Origin: Actinomadura sp. DC4
Lineage (GTDB): Bacteria > Actinomycetota > Actinomycetes > Streptosporangiales > Streptosporangiaceae
Assembly: GCF_030406325.1 (NCBI RefSeq)
Contig: NZ_JAUEQY010000023.1
Coordinates: 124,001-188,000, forward strand
Length of the DNA stretch: 64,000 nucleotides
Direction of reading: 5' to 3'
A program made the position numbers and the translations under genes. How positions within the stretch are numbered: the first letter of the stretch is position 1; each line of letters opens with the position of its first letter. Positions 25,020 to 33,256 of this stretch are shown here, piece by piece. The notes under the pieces were generated by a model that did not search any database, was not told where the DNA came from, and worked only from the letters and a program-made list of their open reading frames with translations.

Positions 25020-26579
25020 ATGCAGGGCTGCGACGCGATCGTCATCGGCGCGGGACACAACGGCCTGACCGCGGCCGCCCTGCTGCAGCAGGCGGGCCTG
25101 AGCACCATCTGCCTGGAGTCGAAGCGGTACGCCGGTGGGATGGCCGCCACCGTGGAGCTGTTCGAGGGCTACAAGTTCGAGATCGCCGGCTCGCTGCAGT
25201 TCCCGACCTCGGCGACGGTGAGCCGCGAGCTCGACCTGGACTCGGTGCCCACCATCGACCTGGACGTGATGTCGGTGTCCATGCGGGGCATCGGCGACGA
25301 CCCGGTCGTCTACTACACCGACCTGATGCGGCTGATGACCCACCTCACCGAGGTGCACGGCGCCGAGGCGGTCAACGGCATGGCCGGCCTGATGGCCTGG
25401 AGCCAGGCGCCGGCCAGGGCGCTGGGCCGCTTCGACGCCGGCCGGCCGCCGAAGACGCTGGACGAGATGTACGCCTGCGCGACGAGTGAGGCCGAACGGG
25501 CCAGCATCACCGACCTGCTGTTCGGATCCGTCACCGACGTACTCGACCGTTATCTCCCCGACAGGGACAAGCACGGCGCGCTACGCGGGATGCTCGCCTT
25601 CCTGGCGGTCAACACCACCTACCGCGGACCCGCGACACCGGGCAGTGCCGCGGCCCTGGCCTTCGGCCTGGCCGTCCCGGATGAGGACGCGGTGCTGATG
25701 AAGAAACCGCGAGGCGGCATCGGCGCGCTCACCACGCATCTGCGGGACCTGTTCACCTCCGCCGGAGGAGAGCTGCGGCTGCGTACGGAGGTGAAGGAGA
25801 TCCGCGTCGCCGGCGGACGCGTGGTCGGCGTACGGACCGAGGACGGATCCACCCTGGACGCTCCGATCGTCGTCTCCTGCGTCGCCCCCGATCTGACCCT
25901 CACCCGTCTGGTCCCGCCCGGTGCGGTGGCGGCCGACGTACGCGAGCGGTTCTCCCACGTGGACCACCGTGGGAGTTACGTACAGATGCACTTCGCGCTG
26001 GACGGCGCGCCGGAGTTCGCGGCACCGTACGAACTCTTGGACGACCCGGCGATGCAGGCGGCGATCGGCCTGTTCAGCACCCCGGAAGAACTCCAGCAGC
26101 AGTGGGAGGACTGCCGCCGCGGGATCGTACCGGCCGACCCGGCCATCGCGTTCCAGATCCCGTCGGCCCACGACCCGGACCTCGCCCCACCGGGCAAGCA
26201 CGCCGCGTCGGCGTTCTCCCTGTGGTTCCCGATCGAGGCCGGCCACGCCGACTACGCGAGGCTGAAGGCCGAGATGGGGCAGCGCGTCATCGACAAGATC
26301 ACCCGGATCGCCCCCGACTTCGCCCGCCTCATCACCAAACACACGACGTTCACGCCACGCCACATGGAGACCATGTTCGCGGCGCCGGGGGGCGACTACT
26401 GCCACGGTCTGCTCCATCCCGAGCAGATGGGCCCGGGCCGCCCCGGACCGAACGGCTACACCGACCAGCCGCTCGGCGTCGAGGGACTGTACCTGGGCAG
26501 CGCGGGTTGCCACGGCGGCCCCGGCATCACGTTCATCCCCGGCTACAACGCCGCACACGCAGCACTCGCCAACGACTGA
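25020..26579 (+). CDS. CrtI/phytoene-dehydrogenase-like FAD oxidoreductase
   Basis: 519 residues from ATG 25020, with GGGAGG seven bases upstream. The N-terminal dinucleotide motif is VIGAGHNGLTAAALLQQAG followed by LESKRYAGGMAATVE, and the family C-terminal signature is GLYLGSAGCHGGPGITFIPG. Length and motifs fit the bacterial NAD(P)/FAD oxidoreductase group related to phytoene desaturases and PYROXD2, which acts on polyenes or isoprenoid-like substrates. No phytoene synthase or other carotenoid gene is nearby, so a role in pigment synthesis cannot be claimed. It follows the TetR gene on the same strand after a strong palindrome. Confidence 0.88.
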   Translation: MQGCDAIVIGAGHNGLTAAALLQQAGLSTICLESKRYAGGMAATVELFEGYKFEIAGSLQFPTSATVSRELDLDSVPTIDLDVMSVSMRGIGDDPVVYYTDLMRLMTHLTEVHGAEAVNGMAGLMAWSQAPARALGRFDAGRPPKTLDEMYACATSEAERASITDLLFGSVTDVLDRYLPDRDKHGALRGMLAFLAVNTTYRGPATPGSAAALAFGLAVPDEDAVLMKKPRGGIGALTTHLRDLFTSAGGELRLRTEVKEIRVAGGRVVGVRTEDGSTLDAPIVVSCVAPDLTLTRLVPPGAVAADVRERFSHVDHRGSYVQMHFALDGAPEFAAPYELLDDPAMQAAIGLFSTPEELQQQWEDCRRGIVPADPAIAFQIPSAHDPDLAPPGKHAASAFSLWFPIEAGHADYARLKAEMGQRVIDKITRIAPDFARLITKHTTFTPRHMETMFAAPGGDYCHGLLHPEQMGPGRPGPNGYTDQPLGVEGLYLGSAGCHGGPGITFIPGYNAAHAALAND

Positions 26580-26654
26580 CGCGCGGAGGCTGCTGTTCGG
26601 GGCGCCGACCAGGTCCTCGGAGGGTACGCCGCCGAGCCCGGCGGGCCGTGAGCG

Positions 26655-27155
26655 TCACGCCTCCGCTTCGGCCAGCCACTTGTCGCGTGCGCTGAGCAGC
26701 AGCGCGCCGAAGCTGTCGTAGGGCGACAGGTCGCCGCCGTCGCCCGGCCACCACTCGTACGCCCGCCACTCGCCGTCCGCGCCGATGTGGCCCGCGCTGA
26801 GCACCCAGACGTCGCCCTGGTGGGAGTCGGTCGAGATCAGTACGCACCGTGTGAGCTCGGACTCCAACGCGGGGAAGTCCATGCCCGGCCCGAACCACGC
26901 GGTCCACATCTCGGGGTCCGCCTCCGGGTACCAGCCGATCGCCTCGACCGTTCGCAACGTGCCCGCGTTGGTCGGCATCTCGGCCCAGCCGTCGCTGACC
27001 AGCAGGAAGTTGCGGTAGCTGGGCGGCAGCGGGACACCGAGCCGCCGCTCGACGGCGCGGACCGCGTCCTCGCCCGCAGGCTGCGTGCCGGGCCATCGGG
27101 TGCCGGGACCGGTCAAGAACTCATGCCACTCGGGAACGGTCACCGGCGTGGACAT
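26655..27155 (-). CDS. SMI1/KNR4 (SUKH)-family protein
   Basis: 166 residues. The N-terminal half carries the SUKH signature: AVERRLGVPLPPSYRNFLLV followed by SDGW. The middle (EAIGWYPEADPEMW) and C-terminal (VLSAGHIGADGEWRAYEW) blocks are typical of bacterial SUKH-1 proteins. Many SUKH proteins are immunity proteins of polymorphic toxins, but solitary copies also occur. No toxin gene is adjacent here, so it may be an orphan immunity gene or have an unrelated role. Confidence 0.85.
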   Translation of the reverse strand: MSTPVTVPEWHEFLTGPGTRWPGTQPAGEDAVRAVERRLGVPLPPSYRNFLLVSDGWAEMPTNAGTLRTVEAIGWYPEADPEMWTAWFGPGMDFPALESELTRCVLISTDSHQGDVWVLSAGHIGADGEWRAYEWWPGDGGDLSPYDSFGALLLSARDKWLAEAEA

Positions 27156-27270
27156 GCGCGTACTCCGTTCGTGATGGCGATACGCGCCGATCCTAAGGGA
27201 TGTCCCGTGGCGCCCCCTGCGGCCGAACGCGGGCTGTCATGTACGTGGGTGTGGAGGAGAGGGGCGGCGT

Positions 27271-27870
27271 TCAGCCGCCGAGGGCTCGCCTTTGCGGGTG
27301 GATCGTCTCGCCGCGCGCGAGCATCTCAACGAACTGGGTGATGCGGCGCGCTCGGGTCTCGGCGCGTTTGGCGTTCGCGATCCGGTAGAGGACGGCGTAA
27401 CGGTTTTGGGAGGTGAGGATGTCGAACATCGCCTGCGCCCGGGGTTCTGCGGCCAACGCGGTGGCCAGGTCGGCTGGCACCTCGATGCCGGCCTGTCCCG
27501 CATAGGCCGCCTCCCACCGGCCGTCGGCCTTGGCGCGTTCGACCTCGGTCACTCCGGCCGGATGCATCCGGCCCTCGCCGATCAGGCGGGTGGCGATGGA
27601 AACGTTCCGCGCTGACCAGGGACTCTGCTTCCCGCGGGGGGTGAAGCGCCGGCAGAAGGTGACCTCATCCCGCCGTCGTAGACGACCGTCGATCCAGCCA
27701 TGACACAGGGCTTCGTCGAGGGCCTGTTCATAGGTCAGGCCGGTGGGACTGGTCGTGTTCTGCTTGGCGAGGACCAGCCACACCCCTGCCGAGCCGCCGT
27801 GGTGTTCGCCGAGCCACTCCCGCCAGGCTCGGGCATCGGTAACGGTCAGTTCCGTTGGTTCGTCGCTCAT
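27271..27870 (-). CDS. YdeI/OmpD-associated family protein
   Basis: 199 residues. The family core is clear: WREWLGEHHGGSAGVWLVLA, then YEQALDEALCHGWIDGRLRR and FTPRGKQSPWSARNV, with the C-terminal all-helical region ending ITQFVEMLARGETIHPQRR. The family is annotated YdeI/OmpD-associated and has been linked to resistance to cationic peptides in Gram-negatives; its role in actinomycetes is not established. It is divergent from the WYL regulator 80 bp away. Confidence 0.88.
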   Translation of the reverse strand: MSDEPTELTVTDARAWREWLGEHHGGSAGVWLVLAKQNTTSPTGLTYEQALDEALCHGWIDGRLRRRDEVTFCRRFTPRGKQSPWSARNVSIATRLIGEGRMHPAGVTEVERAKADGRWEAAYAGQAGIEVPADLATALAAEPRAQAMFDILTSQNRYAVLYRIANAKRAETRARRITQFVEMLARGETIHPQRRALGG

Positions 27871-27950
27871 CGTGAGTTCTCGGTCATGTCGACGACGCTA
27901 CGGTATGACCCGGTCAGAAACGGTCCTGGTCATCGAGCAGACTGTCGTCC

Positions 27951-28901
27951 GTGGTCACCACCTCGGCACGGTTGCTCCGGCTGCTGTCCTTGCTGTCGAC
28001 ACGGCAGTCCTGGACATGCGCTGATCTGGCCGCCCAACTGGAGATCACCGAACGGACGGTTCGCCGTGACATCGCCCGGCTACGCGAACTCGGCTACGGC
28101 ATCGAATCGGAAATGGGCCCATGGGGCGGCTACCACCTCGGGCCCGGGACCAGCATTCCGCCGCTGATCCTTGACGAGGAGGAGGCGCTCGCGGTCGCTG
28201 TCGGGCTGCGCACCGCCGCCCTCAGCGGAGTCTCCGGCAGCGACCAGGCAGCCCTGTCGGCGCTGCTGAAACTACGCCAGGTGCTGCCGGCCAGGATCGC
28301 CGACCGGCTCGGCGAACTGGACGCCGCGTTCACCCACACCGCGCGACCCGACGACCGCCAGATCTCCCCCGCGTTGCTGCTCGATCTGGCGACCGCGTGC
28401 CGGCGATGTGAACGTACCCGGTTGACCTACCGCGACAGGGCCGGGACAACCTCCACCCGCCGGGTGGACCCCTACCGCCTGGTCTACACAGGCCACCGCT
28501 GGTACCTCCTCGCCTACGACGTGACGCGACAGGATTGGCGCACCTTCCGCGCCGATCGCATCGTCGATGCCACAGCCACCGGGCAGCCCACCGCCCTGCC
28601 CGACCCGCCAGATCCGGCACAGATGGTCAGTACGGGGATCGCGCTGAGGCCCTACCCGGTGCGGGTGACCATCCGCCTGGCCGTACCGGCCGATGAGGCA
28701 CGCAGGCTGGTACCACCGACGGTCGGCGTCCACCGCCCGGACGGCGATGACGCCACGATCATCGACATCGGCGGGCCGGACGCCGACGGCCTGGCCCGCT
28801 ACCTGCTCAGCCTCGGCCGACCACTCCGGATACTGCACCCAGAAGACGTCCGCCAGGCATTCCTCACCCGCACGCAACAACTCCTCAAGGACAACCAATA
28901 G
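27951..28901 (+). CDS. WYL-domain (YafY-type) transcriptional regulator
   Basis: 316 residues from GTG 27951. An N-terminal HTH_11 (LRLLSLLSTRQSWTCADLAA, then ITERTVRRDIARLRELGYGI) precedes a WYL domain (RVDPYRLVYTGHRWYLLAYD, TFRADRIVDATATG) and a WCX-like C-terminal extension. WYL domains bind nucleotides or small ligands and often control defence, DNA-repair or metabolic genes. It is divergent from the YdeI-like gene, its likely partner. Confidence 0.92.
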   Translation: MVTTSARLLRLLSLLSTRQSWTCADLAAQLEITERTVRRDIARLRELGYGIESEMGPWGGYHLGPGTSIPPLILDEEEALAVAVGLRTAALSGVSGSDQAALSALLKLRQVLPARIADRLGELDAAFTHTARPDDRQISPALLLDLATACRRCERTRLTYRDRAGTTSTRRVDPYRLVYTGHRWYLLAYDVTRQDWRTFRADRIVDATATGQPTALPDPPDPAQMVSTGIALRPYPVRVTIRLAVPADEARRLVPPTVGVHRPDGDDATIIDIGGPDADGLARYLLSLGRPLRILHPEDVRQAFLTRTQQLLKDNQ

Positions 28902-29057
28902 ACGCCCTCCGGTGCCGAGCCTCACACCGAGCTGGATGGCCTTCTTCGCTCGCTCCCGCTGACAGTTGCCTGCGGGGGACGGCAACGCGATCGTTGCAAG
29001 CGATTCGACGTACCTCCGGCGGTCGCGCGTCCGGTGGGAAGAGGTTGGGAGCCGCCT

Positions 29058-32000
29058 GTGTCCAGTTCCGTGTCGGGCCGGCCGGCAGGCGGCCGCTCCT
29101 TGCGTCTGCAGATTCTGGGTCCGTTGCGGCTGTGGCGTGGGGATGTCGAGCTCGATCCGGGTCCGCGGCAGCAGGCGGCTCTTCTGGCGGTGCTGCTGGC
29201 TCGCGCGGATCAGCCGATCGGCCGAACCGAGTTGATCGATCTGATCTGGGACGACGAGGCCCCGGTCAGCGCGCTGAATGTGATCCACAAATATGTCGGG
29301 GCGCTACGCCGGGTGCTGGAGCCGGACCTGTCGGCCCGCGGGACGGGTTCGTACGTGCAGCGGCGAGGCGACGGCTACCTGTTCGAGAGCCGTGACAGTG
29401 GACTGGATCTGATTTCCTTCCGCGGGCACGTCAAAGCGGCCCGAGCAGCCGTCGCCGAGCAGCGGCATCAGGTGGCACTGGATGGTCTGGTCGAGGCGCT
29501 GGCATTGTGGCGTGGCTCGGCCGGAGACGGGGTGGGTCTTGGTCTCCGGGCCGCACCGGTCTTCGTCGCGTTGAACGGCGAGTTCTTCACGGCGTGCGTT
29601 GCAGCGGCCGATCTCGCAGTGCGGCTGGGGCAGCCGGAGCGGGTTCTGTCCGCCTTGCAACTGGCTGCGTCGATGGCGCCGTTGGATGAGGACGTACACG
29701 CGGCACTTGTCACCAGCATGGGTGCCGCCGGTCGTCGGGCCGAGGCGCTCGCGACGTTGCGAGCGGTTCGTATTCGTCTGGCCGATGAGCTGGGTATAGA
29801 TCCCGGTCCGGCGTTGCGCGCCGCGCTGCAGCGAGTACTGGCCGAGACCTCGGCGGCCGACGCGGACGGCGGAACCGTCGACGAAGCCGCGACCGGTCTG
29901 ATCGGCCGCGCGGACGAGCTCGACGTGCTGGGAAGCGCCCTGGGCTCGGCCTTCGCCGGCCGCACGGGCGTCGTGGTCGTCGACGGGGAGCCCGGTGTCG
30001 GGAAGACGCACCTGCTGAGGGAGATGACCGCTCGGGCGGATCGCCGGGGCGCGCTCGTGGTGTGGGGCATGTGCCTGGAAGGCGCCGGGACTCCGTCGAT
30101 GTGGCCCTGGGTGAAGATCGTCGAGGCGATTCTGGACGGCCTGCCCGTCGAAGAGCGGGCAGATCGGCTCGCCGGCGAACTCGGCGGGCTCGTGGAGCCG
30201 CCCAGGGACTACGACGCGTTGTCCGCGCCGCCCGACAGCGGCGCACGCTTCCGACTGTTCGAGCAGGTCGTCGCCCTCGTTGGCCGGGCGGCGGCCCGGC
30301 GGCCGGTCGTCCTCGTCGTCGATGATCTCCAGTGGGCCGACGTGGCCTCCCTTCAGCTGTTCGGCCACATGTCCGCCCGGTTGCCCAGTGGTGGCGTGGT
30401 CGTCGGTGCCCTGCGCGACCGCGCCCCGACGCCGGGGACGGAGCTGTCGCGGTGCCTCGCCACGGTGAGCCGGGCACCCGGCCACCACCGGATCCACCTC
30501 GGCCCGATGGGCGAGGCCGAGCTGACCGATCTCGTACGCCGGGAGACCGGCGACGAACCCGATGCCGGAGCCATCCGCAGCATCCACGCGCGTACCGCCG
30601 GCAATCCGTTCTTCGTCCGGGAACTGTCCCGGCTGCTCGCCGACACCGGTGCCATGACCGTGGCGTCGACCGGCGGACCCGGGGTGCCGTCCACCGTACG
30701 AGACGTCGTCCGTAGCCGGACCACGGACCTCGGCGATGACGTGAGATGGCTGCTGCGGACCGCCGCACTCGTAGGTCGTGAGGTCGGCATCAGCCTGCTC
30801 GCGCACGCGGCCGCGATAGAGGTCCAGGCCTGCCTCGACCGGCTCGAGCCCCTGGAAGCACTCGGTGTGCTGGAGCCGGCGCCAGGGGACCCGTTCTCGC
30901 TCCGCTTCCCGCACGACCTGGTTCGCGAGTCGGTCGCCGTCGACATGCCGCCGAGACAGGCGAATGAGCTGCACCTTCGTATCGCGGACGCGCTTGAGGC
31001 CGGTAATGCCGCCGACGACTCCGTAACAGAGCGTCTCGCCTACCATCTGTCGGCGGCCGGCCCGCTCGCGGACTCGTCCCGGACGGCCGGGGCACTCGTA
31101 CGGGCGGCTCATCGGGCGGCGTCCAAGTCCGCGTTCGAGGCCGCCCAGCGGCAGTTGCGGTCGGCCATCCACGTGGCACGGACGGCGGGTCTGGCGGAGG
31201 TGGAGCTGTCGGCCGCCGCACTGCTGGCCACCGTCTTCTGGAGGCAGTCGGGATTCGGCGGGTCGTACACGGATCTCCTGACGCGCGCCGAGCACCTGGC
31301 TCGCGGCCTCGGGCAGCAGGCGAGGGCCGCCGACTTCCTGTTCATGCGCGCGATCGTTGCCTTCAGCCACCATCACCCGGAAACGGACCTCCTCGTGCGG
31401 CGGCTGGTCGAGTACGGCGACGAATCCGCGGATCCGACGTCGCGTGCGTACGCCCGGCACATCAAAGGCATGCATGTATGGAAACAGGGCGACGTCAGCA
31501 CGGCATTGCGACACATGAGTGAGGACGACTGGACCGCGATCGAGGATGCCCGATGGCGGCAGGAGAATCCGCTGCGGCGCGATCGGCGGATGCTCGCACC
31601 GTTGTTCCGGGCGCTCATAGTCACTATGCACGGAGACGTCGACGCGGCACGAGAACTGCTGAACACAGTGGAGGATGTCGTCGGCGACGACCCGTACGCG
31701 ATTTCGGTCTGGGCCCACTGGGCGAGCCACACCGCTCAGTGGGCCGGTGACCCGGCCTGGGGACTGCGTATCACCGACCGATGGCGGACGGCGGACCCGT
31801 ACCACTCCTTCGTCAACATCGACACGTATCTGCGGGTGAGCCGGTGTTGGGCACGTGCCCTGACCGGTGACGACCCGGCCGGTTCCGCGACCGAGGCCGA
31901 ACAGCTCATAGGCACAATGCGCGACCCGCCGATGTACGGCGTGACCCAGTACTACTCGGCGCTCGCCGAGATGTGGCTGGCGGCCGGGATGGCGAACGAG

Positions 32001-32216
32001 GCCGGCGTCGCCCTCGACGACGCCGACCGTTTCGCCGATCGCCACGATGAGCGGTACACCGAATGCCTGCGCCTCCTGCTTCGTGCGAAGGTGCTGCACG
32101 CTCGTGGCGAGCCGGTGGGGGCAGTCCGGGCCGCGGCGGCGGAGGCCGAGATCGTTTCGATCGAACGCGGGGCGTACATCATCGCCCGTCGCGCGGGGGA
32201 GCTGATGACCTCCTGA
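29058..32216 (+). CDS. SARP-type regulator with STAND ATPase and TPR region, copy 1
   Basis: About 1,052 residues from GTG 29058, preceded by GGGAG; a start at 29034 is possible. Residues ~12-105 form an OmpR-like winged helix (LQILGPLRLWRGDVELDPGP), followed by a BTAD domain (~110-255), an AAA/STAND ATPase (Walker A GEPGVGKTHLL, Walker B PVVLVVDDLQWAD) and ~450 residues of TPR-like helices. This is the AfsR/large-SARP plan. Such proteins bind direct repeats and recruit RNA polymerase to secondary-metabolite or cell-surface genes. It is strongly similar to the copy at 33257-36505, and the two point toward each other. No biosynthetic cluster is adjacent. Confidence 0.93.
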   Translation: MSSSVSGRPAGGRSLRLQILGPLRLWRGDVELDPGPRQQAALLAVLLARADQPIGRTELIDLIWDDEAPVSALNVIHKYVGALRRVLEPDLSARGTGSYVQRRGDGYLFESRDSGLDLISFRGHVKAARAAVAEQRHQVALDGLVEALALWRGSAGDGVGLGLRAAPVFVALNGEFFTACVAAADLAVRLGQPERVLSALQLAASMAPLDEDVHAALVTSMGAAGRRAEALATLRAVRIRLADELGIDPGPALRAALQRVLAETSAADADGGTVDEAATGLIGRADELDVLGSALGSAFAGRTGVVVVDGEPGVGKTHLLREMTARADRRGALVVWGMCLEGAGTPSMWPWVKIVEAILDGLPVEERADRLAGELGGLVEPPRDYDALSAPPDSGARFRLFEQVVALVGRAAARRPVVLVVDDLQWADVASLQLFGHMSARLPSGGVVVGALRDRAPTPGTELSRCLATVSRAPGHHRIHLGPMGEAELTDLVRRETGDEPDAGAIRSIHARTAGNPFFVRELSRLLADTGAMTVASTGGPGVPSTVRDVVRSRTTDLGDDVRWLLRTAALVGREVGISLLAHAAAIEVQACLDRLEPLEALGVLEPAPGDPFSLRFPHDLVRESVAVDMPPRQANELHLRIADALEAGNAADDSVTERLAYHLSAAGPLADSSRTAGALVRAAHRAASKSAFEAAQRQLRSAIHVARTAGLAEVELSAAALLATVFWRQSGFGGSYTDLLTRAEHLARGLGQQARAADFLFMRAIVAFSHHHPETDLLVRRLVEYGDESADPTSRAYARHIKGMHVWKQGDVSTALRHMSEDDWTAIEDARWRQENPLRRDRRMLAPLFRALIVTMHGDVDAARELLNTVEDVVGDDPYAISVWAHWASHTAQWAGDPAWGLRITDRWRTADPYHSFVNIDTYLRVSRCWARALTGDDPAGSATEAEQLIGTMRDPPMYGVTQYYSALAEMWLAAGMANEAGVALDDADRFADRHDERYTECLRLLLRAKVLHARGEPVGAVRAAAAEAEIVSIERGAYIIARRAGELMTS

Positions 32217-32263
32217 GGATGAGGCCGGTCCCCTTCGTCGCCCGCAGCGCCCGGTCCGTCCGG

Positions 32264-33082
32264 TCAGGACTGGATGAACGCGAGCAGGTCGGGGTTGAGG
32301 ACGTCCGCGTGCGTGGTCAGCATGCCGTGCGGGTAGCCGGCGTACGTCTTCAGCGACCCGTTCTTGAGCAGCTCGACCGCGCGCGGCACGGAGCTGGCGA
32401 AGGGGACGACCTGGTCGTCCTCGCCGTGCATGACCAGGACCGGCACAGTGATCTTCTTGAGGTCCTCGGTGTAGTCCTCGAGCCAGGAGAACACGGTCTC
32501 GTAGTGGGCCTGGGCGCTGCCGGCCATGCCCTGCCGCCACCAGTTCGCGATGACGGCCTCGGACGGCTCGGCTCCCGGGCGGTTGTAGCCGTAGAACGGA
32601 TTCTCCGGCACGAACCGGAAGAACTCCGACCGGTTGGCCAGGATCCCCGCCTGAATCTGGTCGAACCATTCCTGCGGCTGACCGGCCGGGTTGGCGTCGG
32701 TCTTCACCATGTTCGGCGTCAGGGAGGCGACGAGTACTGCCTTGGCGACGCGCTCCTGGTGGCGGGCGACGTAGCGAGCCACCTCACCGCCACCCGTGGA
32801 GTGTCCGATGTGTACCGCGTCGTGCAGGTCGAGGTGCTCGGTCAGCGCCGCGAGGTCGGCGACCCAGTGGTCCATGTCGTTGCCGGTGCCGACCTGGTCG
32901 GACCGACCGTGCCCGCGCCGGTCGTGTGCGATCACCCGGTAGCCGTGGTGGAGAAAGAACATCATCTGGGCGTCCCAGTCGTCGGCCGACAGCGGCCAGC
33001 CGTGGCTGAAGACGATCGGCTGGCCGGAACCCCAGTCCTTGTAGAAGATCTCCACGCCGTCCGAAGTGGTGATGGTGGGCAT
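32264..33082 (-). CDS. Alpha/beta hydrolase, non-haem chloroperoxidase type
   Basis: 272 residues from ATG 33082; GAAGAGGA lies upstream. Catalytic triad context: nucleophile Ser in HIGHSTGGGEVARY, acid in LVMHGEDDQVVPF, and His in AGYPHGMLTTHADVLNPDLL. The N-terminus MPTITTSDGVEIFYKDWGSG and VIAHDRRGHGRSDQ are characteristic of cofactor-free haloperoxidase/perhydrolase-like esterases. These proteins are mostly esterases in vivo, and peracid formation is a side activity. It lies between the two SARP paralogues and could be a target of one of them (inference). Confidence 0.93.
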   Translation of the reverse strand: MPTITTSDGVEIFYKDWGSGQPIVFSHGWPLSADDWDAQMMFFLHHGYRVIAHDRRGHGRSDQVGTGNDMDHWVADLAALTEHLDLHDAVHIGHSTGGGEVARYVARHQERVAKAVLVASLTPNMVKTDANPAGQPQEWFDQIQAGILANRSEFFRFVPENPFYGYNRPGAEPSEAVIANWWRQGMAGSAQAHYETVFSWLEDYTEDLKKITVPVLVMHGEDDQVVPFASSVPRAVELLKNGSLKTYAGYPHGMLTTHADVLNPDLLAFIQS

Positions 33083-33256
33083 CTGCTCGGTCCTCTTCAG
33101 TGGTCCAAGATTGCTGGTCACACGCATTCAACGATGCTCTACACGATTTATTGTGAGTGACCGTCGCGAGCGGTCTACGAGCGATGAAGAAATCGTCAAG
33201 TCCGCTTCAACTGCGCGCGGAGGATCCGGGCCGCGGGCCGGCCGTCGCGGCTACGG

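Noticed and set aside
29304-32669. 1,121-codon antisense frame under SARP copy 1 and the hydrolase end
   Set aside because: No recognisable motif; the opposite strand carries an unambiguous SARP/STAND protein.
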